64,000 nucleotides of DNA from Paguma larvata (GCA_030068075.1 CM057826.1:67677312-67741311), one strand, 5' to 3'; positions 35,236-47,993 are shown, counted from the stretch's first letter. Notes: generated by a model from the letters alone, not told the origin. Numbers and translations are program-made.

Positions 35236-35473
35236 TCTTCTGAGAATTTGGCTTATCCAAAAAGAGATTGTGTGCCTCCCCAAGTGAGAAGGAAACCTTT
35301 TGTCAGCATCTTGTCAGAGTTAACTCCTTGGCTACGCAGGTCATGGGAGGTCTATGTTGAACATCAGTCTTTGGCTCTATCACAAAACTGGTATTGAAGC
35401 ACAGGGCAGCTCCCAGAGTACAGAGGTTAAAGAGGCAATTAGTCACTACAGAGACGACTTGTGGCGTCTTCTG
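35236..35473 (+). other. Candidate cryptic or non-coding exon
   Basis: A strong acceptor (ttacctactgtgttttatag, ending 35235) and a good donor (CTG|gtaaggaag at 35474) bound 238 bases. In one frame it reads SSENLAYPKRDCVPPQVRRK and on for about 50 codons before a TGA. It does not match FBXL17 as I know it. It could be a poison or alternative exon, a lncRNA exon, or a chance pair of splice-like sites. Confidence 0.25.
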
Positions 35474-38400
35474 GTAAGGAAGTACTTAACTCCTTCCTGG
35501 ATGATGCCTGAAATCTCCTCTTCCGGGTACTTTTATATTCCACTGAAATAATTCAGTCTTAGCCATTTTAAATCAAAGGTGAGCATGAAGTGTAGGATGC
35601 CCCTTAGATTGAGACTTTTTTATCTACTTACAGCAGTTAGGGTAGGTGGGGTAGGGATAGGCAGGGAGATTATTATCAATTATATGTGGAATAGTCTACA
35701 TCAATTTCATTTTACTTATTTAGAAGCCTGAAAGTCTCTTCTAGCTTTAACGTTAAAGTTTTTCTTTATTATCGGTGGTGGTGGTAGGGCGTGGTTTGGA
35801 GCTTGCCAGAATCTTGTGTCACTTTTTCGGAAGAGGAGTGGCCTCTGATGAATTACAGTTCACTAAACTGGACCATAGCTTTATATGTTTTTATATTCCT
35901 GAGTTCTTTTTTAAGGGCCTGGGCTTTCACTTCCACACGATAAATTTTTGCGACACGTAGAATAATAAAATCTTCTCTTTTCTCCATTGTCTAAAAATAT
36001 GCCAGAAATCCATAAAGATAGCACCAGTCTTAACAGTATCAACATTGTGCAGTGATGTGTTCCCCCCCAGAGTGGTTGATCATAAACTGATGGAACCCAA
36101 AAAAAAGCTTAAAGAGGAGGAGGTTTCTTAACTTTTCCTCTTTCAAAAACTACCTTTTTCCCCATCGAGGAATGAATACACTGCTGAATTAGGAAGTCTT
36201 ACCTTCATGTTTCTCCCCTTTTGTTTCTAGCATTTCCTTTCATTCTGAAATAGAACTATTTTCAGTGATACGATTTTTTTTTCCCTCCTAGGTGGGAACA
36301 GTATTATCAACAATAACAAAAATAAACAACAGTTGATTTATCAAGGTTATAAGTATTATGTCCATCATTTAATAATAATGTGACTTTCTGTTTATATCTT
36401 TTAATATTTCTAACGCATAGTTTGCACTCAGTAAAATATGTTTGAATTAAATAAATAAATAAAAGCTTTGGATCTTTTTTCTGTTTCTTGCATATTTTGA
36501 GGAATGCTTAGATGAAGTGAGCTCAAGTTGTTATGTAATGATTTAGTAAACTTGTGGTAAAAGGATGGGACAATGGCTAAAATTAAACACAAGGCTTTTG
36601 GATAAATATATCTGAAATATTAAAGCCAAAGCCATGTTTGTCACAATTTTTTTTTAGTTTAAGCTCCCTTTGGGGAAACCTTTAACGGTCTTGTTTCTTA
36701 CTAGCTTAAAGTAGATGTGCATTTTTAAAATAGTATAGGCTTCATTCTATCTGAAAAATGTTTTTTAAGTACTCTGAGAAACATCCAAATTAAATTAAAA
36801 TATGTTTTACTGTATAAATGAAGAAGCAAAATATTTTGTTAAGGGCTGTTTTGTAATGGTCATTCCTAACTATATTAGAAAATAGTATTTCATTGTCGTA
36901 TTACTCCTTTTTTCAGCACTGACTCCTACTGGCTTTCCGGTTGGGAAGCCTACCTAATGTTAGAGATGCTTAGGGAAAGGGTGGTCCAGAGGGAATCGGC
37001 AACGGCAACATCTGCTCTGTCCCCTCAAAGGTGTCCACAGGTGCAAACCCCTAGGACTTAAGTTACAATAACATTTCGATTTATAAGCCCCTTATTGTAG
37101 TAGATACTTATCATAATAAGTCAACTTACTGTACTACTTATCGTAGTCAGTCTTTCACTATTTCTGTGTGAAAAAATGGGCATCAGTTCTCTACTGTTTT
37201 AAGTAGCAAATGCCTAAATTAATCTTAGGTCCACTAATCAGATATTGGCTTTCCAGAGAATAACATTTGGTAGATGAAAACTTAATGAGTGTCCCAAGAT
37301 AACTGTTGTTAACTGGTGGAGCTGGTGACATTTTGCATATCACTGCTAGTCTTTGCCCCTGTGGTATGTTAAGAACGTGCTTTGAGCAAATGCTTTAGCA
37401 TTTTCATTGCAAGTCAACCTTTAAAAAAATCTCTCTTTCAGGGAACATCTCTTCTATGAGAATATCTTTGGAAGTTTACATGAAAAAATGAACTTGCATA
37501 TATATTTGGTACCGTATTGTAAATGTAGTAGACTAGAAGAAAGTTTGTACAAAAATGTATCATGAAATACAAAGGGCACTCAGCATAGCATTTTGATGCT
37601 GTTGTGTCTTTCATTTGTCATTATGTGCGGTTGTTAAATACCATAACTACTGCTTACCATTTCTGTGGGGTTGCAGTGTCCTATTACTAGAAAAAGTAAC
37701 TATAAATGGAATGTTTATAGATGAAATTATAGTAACATGTAATAAGGGGAAATGTACTACTGTTAATAGATTATTGAGTTGATTCATCTTGTACATGTTT
37801 ACCTGTAAATGTGTCTTTTTTGTAAATAGAAATCTTTTATATAGGGCATTTTATGAAAGCAAGATATACCTGTAAATCATGCCAATTCATTTGCTGCACT
37901 GGGATTGGATTATTCTTCAGTAAAACTCAATTTGAGGATTTAGAAAAATCAATCAAATATCATTATGCTTTCTGTAAGATGCCAAATTGTGTTTTGGTGA
38001 CCTCTGCTATCATTTAAATGACCTGAAGTCAGGCTGAGCTTTCGTAGCACAGAACTGGAGTAAGTTTGCTCGGTTGTTGCTCTCTTTAGATCTTATAAAT
38101 CCGTTTTATTCCTTTTTCATTTGTATGTGTCTGAGTTGCAGCTTCTTATGGTTTTGCCCTTATATAAGCTATATAACATAGGGTGCCTTTTGGGCTTGCT
38201 CAGTTTCAAGAAATGATGAAACTGAAGTTCTTCTATTCCTTAAACCCCCCAGTAGATCTCTTTTACAATGTGTTTGCATTTCAGGAGTTTTAATGTTTAA
38301 TCTCCATGTTTATTCAACCTTAAACATACCTCGCTCCCCTTTGTACTTACTTGCCAATTACTTTACAGCACTTTTCATACTTTTGTTTTAAATCTGTGGG

Positions 38401-38496
38401 GTTGTTTTTGTCTTGTTGCATTTTTTTCCTCTGCTTGAAGATATATCTATTATTCAAATATAAAAATGACTTAGGAAAGAACATCCTGAAGTTTAT

Positions 38497-38724
38497 TTAG
38501 AAATTCACCAAGCCACATACTAATGCATCTCTAATGGGGACATTTCTTTCCACACCTCTAAGGTGATTGAGCCTGTCCTTTAAAGTGAGATTTGCAAACC
38601 AGTGTCTGGCAGCTCCAATTAGCTTCTTTTGGGTTTGAAGCACATCACAAACAGTAGCAAGGTCTCCTAGGACACTCCTCTTGCAAGCAATGTAGTCATA
38701 TTTCCTCATTAGTTCTTTTCAATT
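38497..38724 (-). pseudogene. Gene-like minus-strand fragment, unidentified (possible processed pseudogene)
   Basis: A 70-codon minus-strand frame (38497-38709) has a protein-like composition: MRKYDYIACKRSVLGDL, an LQTQKKLIGAARHWFANL segment, and LKDRLNHLRGVERNVPIRDA near the end. The same frame extends upstream through one TGA to about 38724 (KLEHGISDN*KEL). It stops at TAA, and an AATAAA hexamer overlaps that stop. This pattern fits the 3' end of a retrocopied mRNA or a terminal exon. I cannot name the gene. It could still be a chance frame, and no poly(A) tail was found just downstream. Confidence 0.4.
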
Positions 38725-40600
38725 GTCACTAATGCCATGTTCTAGCTTTTGAGTAGGAGACAAAAAACATAAAAAATTTGGTATGTATGTAGAATGGGCT
38801 ATTGTTTTCCATAATTCAAGGCTCTTTTGAATTCCTTTGATAGTTTTGAAGCTTACACAGCTTAATTCATTAACCTTTACCCTTCACATAAATCAGGTGA
38901 TTAGGAATCTATTGCTAAGGAGTCAGATTTTCCCTCCACTGAAACTAAGTAAATGCCTTTTCTTCTTAAAAGAAAAAATCTTATATAGCTGACAAAAGTA
39001 ACCTTTTTGTTGTTTCTCGAATCTCATCAGATGTTTCAGGTGCATTTTAGAACATTATCAAAAGCAAGTGAGCATAACATTGCATTATTATAAAAAATAA
39101 TTCTGGATGCTTTGGATACTTTGGAGTAGGTTTTCTGGCACGTTTTGGAATTCTAAAAAAGTGTATACGTATATATGTATGTATGCACACACACACATAT
39201 ACTCAACAGCTGTTACTCAAGAATTTACAGTGGCCGCAAATTTTAAAATTGTTTTCAGAACACTGCCAAAGCATAAAAGAAGAAAATAATTTGACAGGAG
39301 GCAATTCAGAATAAATGAACATATATTGAACCTAGGACATTTGATTTGGATAAATTGTTCATATAGGCCCTCCTGTTTGTAGAGAATGATAATACGAGCT
39401 AGGTGGTTCTGTGGGTCCATGGACCTGAGAATAGAGTGAATTTCTCCAGATTTTTAAATTTCTTCTTGTTAAGATACATCTCACTTTATTTTTCAGAATT
39501 TGGGGGAAAAAGTGTAGCAGGCTTGTGTTGGACTTTTTTTTATTTGATAATCTGCAGTTTTCCATTATGCCATTTTCTCATTATTAATTTCTCCTTAATA
39601 ATCTTACAGATTTTTTCTTTCACTAAGGATATAGTTCTTTTCCCAAGTTTTATGATTGTTTATGTTATCATGCATTAAGTGAGAAATCTTTGAATATTCT
39701 GACCCATAGAGAATGTTAGTCATGTGATATTCTGAGGTTTGTCCTTAGGGATTATGGGTACAAGGGTGGGGTGAAGAATGGGAAAAAATTGAATTCCAGA
39801 TTCTGAGTTTAGGGACTCATGGCTTGTCCCTAGGGACAAAACTATAATTTGTCACTGAGATTAATGGATATCCTCCTGTGCATTATCTATGAATAGGAGA
39901 GGGGATGGAGAAGCGAAGGTTTTTAAAGGTGGTCTTTGCTTCTCTCACTCTCCTTAAAGATGCTTACTTTACAAACATTTCTCTTTTATTGGTACCATTT
40001 AAAAAATGTCCGTTAGAAAACTTAAGTACCTATGGTCAAAAGTTTCAATAACTGCTAAGCTTTACCACCTTGTTTGTTGCCTGCATATGTACTATACAGG
40101 GACCTGGGGAATGCTCTAATGTTAATACCCTAAAGGTCAGACTAGAGCCAAGACTCTGGAAACAGGAAGGAATTATTTTACAGTAAATGTGGTCCACACA
40201 CTATAGTGTTATGTTCACATACTTCCTGTAAATGTATACTGTGATGGACTCTAAAAGTTTCAGGAGGAAAGGACAGTCACCATGCAGGTGTCTGTCTCAT
40301 CATGATATGCTGTCACTGCAGGCTGCCTAGGAAACTAAACCTGGACTAATCCCTGGGATTCAGGCACTAGCCAATAGATGTGGGGTTCCATCTCCATCAG
40401 TTTGCAATAACAAGACAGTACAAACTGTTTCCACTTTCAACTCTCAAAACAACAGCTATTTAACTTTTTATTTGAACCACTCAATTTTGTGTAAAATCAT
40501 GTTAAGAGTTTCAGTCCACATTCACAGAACTTGGGATTTCTCTCTTCAAATATCATACCTTGGAATGATGTGATATTTACATTTAAAAAATTAAGTTTTG

Positions 40601-40817
40601 GGGGTGCCTGGGTGGCTCAGTTGGTTAAGCGGCCGACTTCGGCTCAGGTCATGATCTCACAGTCTGTGAGTTCAAGCCCCGCATCGGGCTCTGTGCTGGC
40701 GGCTCAGAGCCTGGAGCCTGCTTCGGATTCTGTATCTCCCTTTCTCTCTGCCCTTCCCTTACTCACACTCTGTCTCTATGTCTCTCAAAAAATAAAATTA
40801 AAAAACATTAAAAAAAA
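40601..40817 (+). mobile_element. SINEC_Fc SINE
   Basis: Full-length copy from ggggtgcctgggtggctcag to aaacattaaaaaaa. Target duplication (a)ttaagttttg at 40590-40600 and 40818-40828. It is the only SINE between 33.9 and 49.7 kb, 2.3 kb before the FBXL17 exon. Confidence 0.95.
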
Positions 40818-40829
40818 TTTAAGTTTTGC

Positions 40830-43134
40830 CCCAAATCTTTCAGGGAATGTTTTTTTTCTCCATGAATTTTTATTCAAGGAGTACCTCTGTGTTGTCCATA
40901 ACTTCTAGCACATGGGCTGTGATTACAGGGTAATTAAAAGTATTTGGAAAACCTCATGCAGACAAACTTTTAAAAACAGAGCAAAAATCCTCGTTGATAG
41001 TTTGTGAAAGCACAGTGCTTTTCCCTTATATTTCTTTTCTCCTTTTCTGTCTAAAAGATATTTACTGCTTCCTTCTTAATCGTGTGTTATCTCTTGGCTG
41101 TCACCTCTTGAATAAGCTAAATTTACTTGTGATATCTACTCATAATAACTTTCCTCTGACACACAGTGGGGAAGCCTGATGCTCATGGCCTTTCATCAGT
41201 TTGTGGAGAGTTTTCATCCAGTGATTGATTATTTTATTTTATATGAATATGGGTTCTTGTTGTCTATGAAATAGCATTTGATCTGGCTTATATAGTGAAA
41301 TCTATTTGTGTTCTTTTCTCTTTGTAGTCTGCTCTGTGTGTCTTTAACGTTCCTATGTGCTTGTAGTATATCTTATATAGAATCAAGTGACAGGAACACA
41401 GATAGGATATTGCATCTGGTTAGAGTTTTCTCACAATCAAATGTAAAGTCGGGCATTTTGGACTATTTGGAAAGAGCATGAGAACAAAATAAATGACACA
41501 AACATTATTTCTGTAGTAATTTATTTAATCTTGTTACTACAAAATTCTGTATTCCTACAGAATACTGCATCTGTTAAACCTTTTTGGTAGGCGATAGAGG
41601 AGGACGATGAAATACGTACCTTTGGTATAACAAAAAGTAGTCATTTCTTTTAATTTAGGATCTTTATTTTTATCCTTAGCATGTGAAAATTCATTTTTAA
41701 AGTTGTAAATTAAAACATAGTTGTTGCCTGTAATGTTTCATCTCCTTTTGTCCTTTCTGTTTTATGAGTTTATTCAAATATTATATTAAAGCCAAATGAC
41801 ATGGAATTAGGTTTAAAATTTTCCCTTCATAATGAGCTCTATCAGTGGTACTTGCATTGTATTACTGTTTTAAGTTTTTTGTTGTAGCCATGGAAGAACT
41901 TCTCTGTTTTTGTCATAAATCGTTTTTTAAAAATAGCCAAAAAACAACGTTTATTCAATTATTCTGAGGAACTTTGAAATGTTTTTCATTTCACTAAAAC
42001 AATATTCTGTAAAAATATTTTAAAGGAAAAAGTATGTCTTCTTTATAAGTAATTTAACCTTCTGTAATGAATTATGTGAAGTAAAATTGTATAAATTTTT
42101 CTGACATTTTATGAAGATTCCTACAAATAAGCCAGACAGCAAATAAAATATCTGCAAGACAGAGATGGATACTCAGTAATTTTTTGATGGATTATACACA
42201 CAGGTATCAAATTACTTGATCCTTACTTCCTAGAAAAGGTTAATGACTCTTTTTGCTTTTACCCTTTAACTTAACTGTTATTTATAAAGATTAAAACAGG
42301 GACTACATTGAAGGATGCATATTCCTACATTTCAGTATGACTGTACAGGTTTTTCTGATATTATAGGAGACTGAGCCACAAAACGGATGGTGTTTTTAAT
42401 CATTATTTTTAAAGTTCACTTGGTTCTTTACTACATGTTCCGCTATGGCTATTAGAGCCGAGTGCACCATTCAAAAACCTTTTAAATGAAACCAGTGAAG
42501 ACTTTAAATCTTATATATCTTTATGTATATTACATATCTATCTATATTATTATATCTATGTGACTATTCATTTAAAATATTAAGAATTAAACATTTTAAA
42601 GTAAACGATTTTAAAGTTTTTATGTGTTCAGATTTTTCTTTCACCTATAGTCAATGTTATAGATTTTTAAAATATTTCTGATTTTTGTGGAATAAAGCAC
42701 ACAAAAATGTATATTTTAGTGTTATCAAACTCCATCATTAATAATTGAACCAAGAGCAATATTACTGTCTACCTATAATCACCATCCGTCTATATTCTAG
42801 TTTCATTATAATTGTTTTATATTATTTTATTATATAAATGACATGTTCATTATATAGTCTATGTTTACTAATCTGTTACTAAATTTTATTCTTACAGAAG
42901 TATCTCTTTTTCATCACTTTTGTTTTAAAATATACTATAGTCATAAATGTATTTAATTGAAGTCATTTGGGTATTAGTGCACTTGAGTTTAAAGCAGGGA
43001 ATAGAATACTTTTTCCTGAAACACCTTGAAAGAAGTTAGTTGAAAGAAGAGAGCCGTGGCATTCATCAAATGCTGACCTCTTCCTGTTATAGTCACGGCC
43101 AAACTCTTGCTAATTTAACTTGAAACGCATTAGT
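40830..43134. other. Repeat-poor intronic sequence upstream of the exon
   Basis: AT-rich, without recognisable transposons. A TA-rich patch lies at 42515-42560. Confidence 0.5.
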
Positions 43135-43165
43135 GTAACTCACCACTTTTTTGTGTGTGTTTCAG
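43135..43165 (+). other. 3' splice site of the FBXL17 exon
   Basis: A stretch rich in T and TG (cttttttgtgtgtgtttcag) ends in the acceptor AG at 43164-43165. A possible branch-point match, ttgctaattt, lies near 43107-43116. The placement is supported because it opens exactly the frame that gives the FBXL17 peptide. Confidence 0.85.
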
Positions 43166-43242
43166 GTGTGTGGAGGTCATTGCAAAGGAAGGACAAAACC
43201 TGAAAGAGCTGTATTTGGTGTCCTGTAAAATCACAGATTATG
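43166..43242 (+). CDS. FBXL17: FBXL17 internal exon (77 nt, C-terminal leucine-rich repeats)
   Basis: This is the only coding exon I can support. After one base that completes an upstream codon, it reads CVEVIAKEGQNLKELYL followed by VSCKITDY, and it ends with one base of the next codon. From memory this matches the late leucine-rich repeats of F-box/LRR protein 17, including the NLKELYLVSCKITD repeat core. FBXL17 is the substrate receptor of an SCF (SKP1-CUL1-RBX1) ubiquitin ligase. Known roles are quality control of mispaired BTB-domain dimers and turnover of SUFU. The LRR solenoid makes the substrate surface. The exon has a pyrimidine/TG-rich acceptor ending ttcag at 43161-43165 and a gtatgt donor at 43243. 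At 77 nt it is not a multiple of three, so skipping it would shift the frame. The very large flanking introns fit the known size of this gene. The exon is too short for ordinary ORF detection. No other FBXL17 exon was seen in the window. Confidence 0.9.
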
Positions 43243-43250
43243 GTATGTAA
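43243..43250 (+). other. 5' splice site of the FBXL17 exon
   Basis: The donor reads ATG|gtatgtaa, a good match to the mammalian consensus G|GTRWGT. It leaves the reading frame after the first base of a codon, which is compatible with the next FBXL17 codon starting with G. Confidence 0.85.
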
Positions 43251-44820
43251 TGAGTCATTGTCCTATTCCTTTTTCTAGAATTAAAAAGTTACAAAATCTT
43301 TGAAAACTTTTTAAAGAAATCAAGAGCTACTATTTCCTAGAGACTGCTTGTCTTTATCTGTGCTAAGTCTGATCATATCAAGGTAAATTAAGAAATCATG
43401 AGACTAGGGCCCAGAGTAAAATGAGACTAGGGCAGTCTCGGTTTGTTGCCACATGCAGTCACACACTATGTGCGTAGGTGCCCACGCACACTCACATAGG
43501 ATTACAAAGTATGGCTAAAAAAGCTATCCAGTGAAAGTAAACACCAGCATAATTTAATATTTGATATAATAATAAATATAACTAAAGAAGTTATTACTTG
43601 AGTTAATATGCTTAATTTAATGTCATGTCAAATACATTCCCTGCTGACACTCCAAATGGCATGCTACTTAATGCTTTACATTTCTTAAAGCGTCGGAAGC
43701 TTCCACGCTTAGATATGTAAAAAGTAAAGGATATACATTTGGATGCAAGGTTTTAAATTATCTTAATTTTCAATATCTCTTTAAGGTAGAGAAGAACAAG
43801 TTGTTTTATAAAAAAAATGAAATGTACAAAATCATCTTATTGGAGTAATAAAAAAGAAGAGTAACCCAACCTTTTCTTTTTTGTTCAGCTTTATGTAGTT
43901 TTTCTTATTAATTTATATGTTTAATCTAAATATAGAGTTTTAAGCAGATATTTGGCATTATGGGAGGCTGAAAGGGTTTTCTTTCCTCTTTTCTGATTTT
44001 TTAATTTGTTTGTTTAAATTTGAGAATATGCCTTCTACCTTGAGGGAAACTAACAACTCATCAAGTGTTTTTATTGTTAACTCTGGCATACGCTAATAAA
44101 TGACTCCAGTCTGAGGATGTCATGCTGACCATCTGTCCTGGGTTGGAGAATTGTATTTTATCAGCTACTGAATTCAGCCTTTAGAAAAATTCCACTACAG
44201 CTATCATAAAAAATAACATAAAAAAAGATTTGGCTTAAAATAATGCTAATTTATTTTCAGAGTTTATGTTTTAGAATGGTAAATGAGCCTTATGTTGATT
44301 TATTCATAATGTTTTTGGGTTGTTGGTTGTTTTTCCTACTTATACCATGCAAAAGGAGTGTTTTGATAGGTTTTTCTTTTCTTATAGTTTTTTTTCTGGT
44401 TTGGCATATTCGATTGCCACTTAGATACAGTAATTCTAAAACCTTCAATATCTCCCTGTTTGTCTAGTCCTAAGAGAGTTCTCTCTGTCCAACCCAGGAC
44501 ATATACTGAATACATATGCGTATATGTATATGAACTTGTTAATCAGCTAATATATTCATTCATTCCAACTCTTTACTTAGCATTCAAGCTCCTTTACTCT
44601 TCGTCTCCTACCTATCCCTCCTGTCTAATTTTATATATTTCCCCCCTTTACCTATTCAGTGCCAATGCCAGATTGCTAATTGCGAGGAGAGCCATGGATT
44701 AAGTTCCTTAGAACGAATTCTTCAAGGTCCTACAGTGGAAAATGTTGCTAAAATGACACTCTGTTCCCAGCACCTGTTAAGTTTGCAAGTGCAAAGAAAT
44801 GTTTCAGAAGATATAGAGAG
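43251..44820. other. Repeat-poor intronic sequence downstream of the exon
   Basis: No recognisable transposons other than a possible old fragment near 44560-44660. The 74- and 80-codon frames at 44243-44702 lack any supporting signal. Confidence 0.5.
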
Positions 44821-44825
44821 GAGAA

Positions 44826-44965
44826 AAAGCTTTGGACTTGAGACACATCTGGGATCAAGTTCAAGCTTTGTTCTTTATCTGTTCTTTGGCCGTAGAGAAG
44901 TTCCTTCACATCTCTGAGGCTCAGTGTCCTCAGTTTTAAAAATGGGGAATTCATGTCTGATGTCA
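44826..44965 (+). mobile_element. MIR-family SINE
   Basis: Reads aagctttggacttgagacac, then gagaagttccttcacatctc, tgaggctcagtgtcctcagt and tttaaaaatgggga, the MIR core in order. Confidence 0.8.
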
Positions 44966-45263
44966 TATTTATGTACCTGGCGCAGGTCTAATGATTAGCA
45001 TTGGAAAATGTTGCTTTCCTATATAGGATGGCGAGAGAGAAAACATTTCATACAAAATTGTTCCACCCTTTTTCCTCTCTCCTGGGTTTTGGAAGAGGTT
45101 TTTATTGTCAGTGTTGGTATTCTCTGTTGTTATTGTTTATTGATATTATCATGTTTTGGTGTTTAGAAATTTTAGGATTTTTTTTTCTCCTGGTGAGGTG
45201 AAAACTGTGTTAAAACCTTGCCAATATGGTTTACATTTATTCATATCTCTGAATTATTTAAGG

Positions 45264-45431
45264 CAGTGGATTTCTGCACATTAGGATCACCTGGGGAGTT
45301 TCTAAAGCGTACTGATGCCTGAGCCTTATTCAAGAGTAATCAAGTTAGAATTTCTATGAGGTGGGCCCAGGCAAAGGTGTTGTAAACATGCCTAAATGAT
45401 GTTACATCAGCCAAACTTGAGAACAACTGAT
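45264..45431 (+). mobile_element. MER5-type hAT-Charlie DNA transposon
   Basis: Begins cagtggatttctgcacatta, continues ggatcacctggggagttt and actgatgcctgagcc, and ends ccaaacttgagaacaactga. These are the paired ends and body of the non-autonomous MER5 family. No coding capacity. Confidence 0.85.
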
Positions 45432-46575
45432 CCAGTCCATCTGAAAAGATCAGAGATGGACGTTTAGGGGACTTCCTTGCCATGCTGATGAGAAATCTGT
45501 CGCAATTTCCCCAGTATCTTAGTCCCTTCAGTGCTAAGGTCTCTGTCTCAGCTCATCTCTCTCCTATCTTTCCTGAGATTTTAGATATTCACAATGTTCA
45601 TGGTGAAAGTCAGTGTTCATCTATTGATTCCGTTCTTTCAAATGTTGGGGCACAATTGAGGAGGAGGGGTAAAGGTTGATAGTTTATGAGATTGTAGTAT
45701 AATTGCTATTTGATTATAAAATTAAAACAAATCATTGAAAGTTCAGCCCCGCTCATCTCTTTTTCCCTGTCAACATGCCAATAACACATGAATAATTTTT
45801 GTCAGAAAGACAGCACAATGATTATTCATTGTAACCAGAGAGACAGCGTGTTACCGGAGGTGAGTGCTCTGCTGGGGAGGCTGGCTGTGATCCCTTGCCC
45901 TGTGTTAATTATAAATTTTAGGGTGTGGAAACAGATCCCTGTTTTCTTCTTTAGCTTACTGAGTAGAGATATATTCTGTAGAATTTTTAGATTATTAAGG
46001 CTACTTAAAAATTGTAAAATTTGATGCACACCTGATACTGGGGGAGTTTCATGCTTTAAGAGACTCCTCCATAATTCTGCTTCCTATTGCTTTACTCATA
46101 TTCGAGCTAGTTAGTCTTGTCCTCACCCCCTCCCTCTATGATCCTGTGTTTGTACATGCTTTCATTATAGTATACCAAGATTTTTGAAATTTTTTGCAGA
46201 ATGCATTGATTCAGAAACAGCAGCCCACCTGGAGTATCATTTGTAATTTTTGTCAAGATTCTCACAGATGTTGGATGTGGTATTATAGTACTTAGCAACA
46301 CCTGGCCAGGCTGTTATGAAGTTATGTTCATTTTAATTGATATATGATATAGTTGTCATGAAGAAAAACTTTCATTCTAATAGGCTTCTTATTCCCCATA
46401 TTGAACATAGATCTTTATGGTAAAGGATGGCAATTATAAACAAATCAATAATTCAGGCACAGCTAAATGGAAAATACAGTCTTGGGAAATTGCTCCCTGA
46501 AGAGAAATCTAATATCGTCACTCTTCTATCCCTGAACAAATATATGTTATGTAGGCAGTATCGGGGGGGGGGACC

Positions 46576-46770
46576 CTCAAACTTAGGAGTCAGAGAGTTA
46601 GGTTAGAATCCAGCTTTGCCTCTTCTTTTCTTTATGACCTTGAGCAAGTTACTTAACCTCCTACTTTTGTCATCTGTTAAGCACATGATAAAATGTACCA
46701 TAAAAGGTAGCGAATATGAACATAAAACATCTGTGTCGTACCTAGTGGCATAGTGGGTACTCATTAATTG
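46576..46770 (+). mobile_element. MIR-family SINE
   Basis: Contains gaatccagctttgcctctt, tatgaccttgagcaagttac and ttaacctcctacttttgtca, all in MIR consensus order. Confidence 0.85.
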
Positions 46771-46820
46771 GCAGTTCTTAAAATAATAGAATCATCTCTT
46801 TCTCTAAAGAAGAATCCGGT

Positions 46821-46849
46821 CTCCTCCCCCTCCTCCTCCTCCTCCTCTT
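46821..46849 (+). repeat. (CTC)n trinucleotide repeat
   Basis: Imperfect CTC/CCT repeat of about 29 bases. Confidence 0.95.
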
Positions 46850-47849
46850 AAGAGTGGCTTTCCTGTCTGTGGGAATCGTGGTCTACAAGTTTGACCTGTA
46901 TTAGTCTGTACTTGCCTCGTTGACTTACATACCTAAGCTATCCAAACCACATTCTTATTAGTAGGCAATCAAGGGAAAGGTGCAGCATAAAGTTAAAAAT
47001 CTTTCATTTGCCTCCCTGTCTTAGGTTTCTTCCTCATCTCTTCTTCATTTTTTCTTGGATAATTTTCTCCCGGCTTCCCTTATGCTTTCTTTTGTTCCTG
47101 TAATAATTTGTCAGCTGATAGTTTTTAACCTACCTTTCTGCTTGCCTTCAAATGCTTTTCTGTTCAAAGTTCTCCTCTGGAAAGTTGTATCCCTAGGATT
47201 AAAAGGAATACAAGGAGTAGAAAGCTATGTGTATCCTTTAAGCCTGTGGAGGTCAGAGCCAGTCTGTCTCAGACTGCGTGGCACAGAGCTTGCGGTAGAA
47301 TGAATGGGATGGATAAATAAAGCACTTACCTCGGCTAGTGTTTCCATAGTGAGTTTTACCAGTGTGGCCCTGTGTCAGGGAGCAGTTGTTAAAAGGGCCC
47401 CATTTTCTTTCTGTGCTGTTATCACATTTCCTTTGACCTCAGCACTCTTGAGGGCCCTAGAAATATACTCTAGAGGGTATCTTTTTGCTTTCCCTCTCAA
47501 GTTGTCAAATAACCTTTAATTAAAGAGGACTGTAAACACTTAACTCCTGACATCGATATTTGGGGCCTACAAGGTCATTGACAACCCACAGGCTCATTCT
47601 GTGCTGTTCCACAGGCTCCTGTGTCACTCCCACAGGCCCTGGGGCTACTCCTCCAGCACAGTCTTTGGTTACCCTTTCTGCTGCTTTCCATTGGTCTTCT
47701 GCCTGATTTGGGACTTTTAAACCTAACCTCAAGGCTTGCCACAAAAGTTTTTGGATTGCTCTGAGCAAAAGGTCTTCCAAGTGAAGGAGGTCACTGTTCC
47801 CATGGTTCTCATTTGAGATGTCATTTCAGTTCCCCTGCCACATAGAAGA

Positions 47850-47990
47850 CATGGTACATATTCATTCTGTCAGCAGATTGATTCAGCACCTACTATGTGA
47901 TGGGTTCCATGCTATGTGCAAGACATATATAGTTTCTGTATTCCTGGAGATTTCATTTGGATGAGATTGAGAGGACAGGGCTAACCTGCT
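47850..47990. mobile_element. Ancient L2/MIR-like fragment
   Basis: The phrase gattcagcacctactatgtg followed by gatgggttccatgctatgtg is the typical opening of these repeats. Confidence 0.5.
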
Positions 47991-47993
47991 CAT

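Larger units (their letters stand above)
33880..40600. other. SINE-free intronic sequence
   Basis: 6.7 kb without a carnivore SINE, young L1 or clear LTR. It holds the candidate exon at 35.2 kb and the minus-strand gene-like frame at 38.5 kb, listed separately. The rest is unassigned. Confidence 0.5.
1..43165 (+). other. FBXL17: FBXL17 intron, 3' portion (upstream of the exon)
   Basis: This is 43 kb of non-coding, AT-rich DNA before the exon acceptor. It contains the repeats and the C19orf44 retrocopy listed separately. No upstream FBXL17 exon was found, so the 5' end of this intron lies outside the window. The intron assignment follows from the single exon and is inferred for the distant parts. 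Confidence 0.8.

Noticed and set aside
44243..44702. Two consecutive + frames of 74 and 80 codons after the FBXL17 exon
   Set aside because: Hydrophobic, AT-driven composition, no splice sites and no recognisable homology.
46561..46574. G-run as a possible G-quadruplex
   Set aside because: It is a single run of Gs and lacks four separate G tracts.
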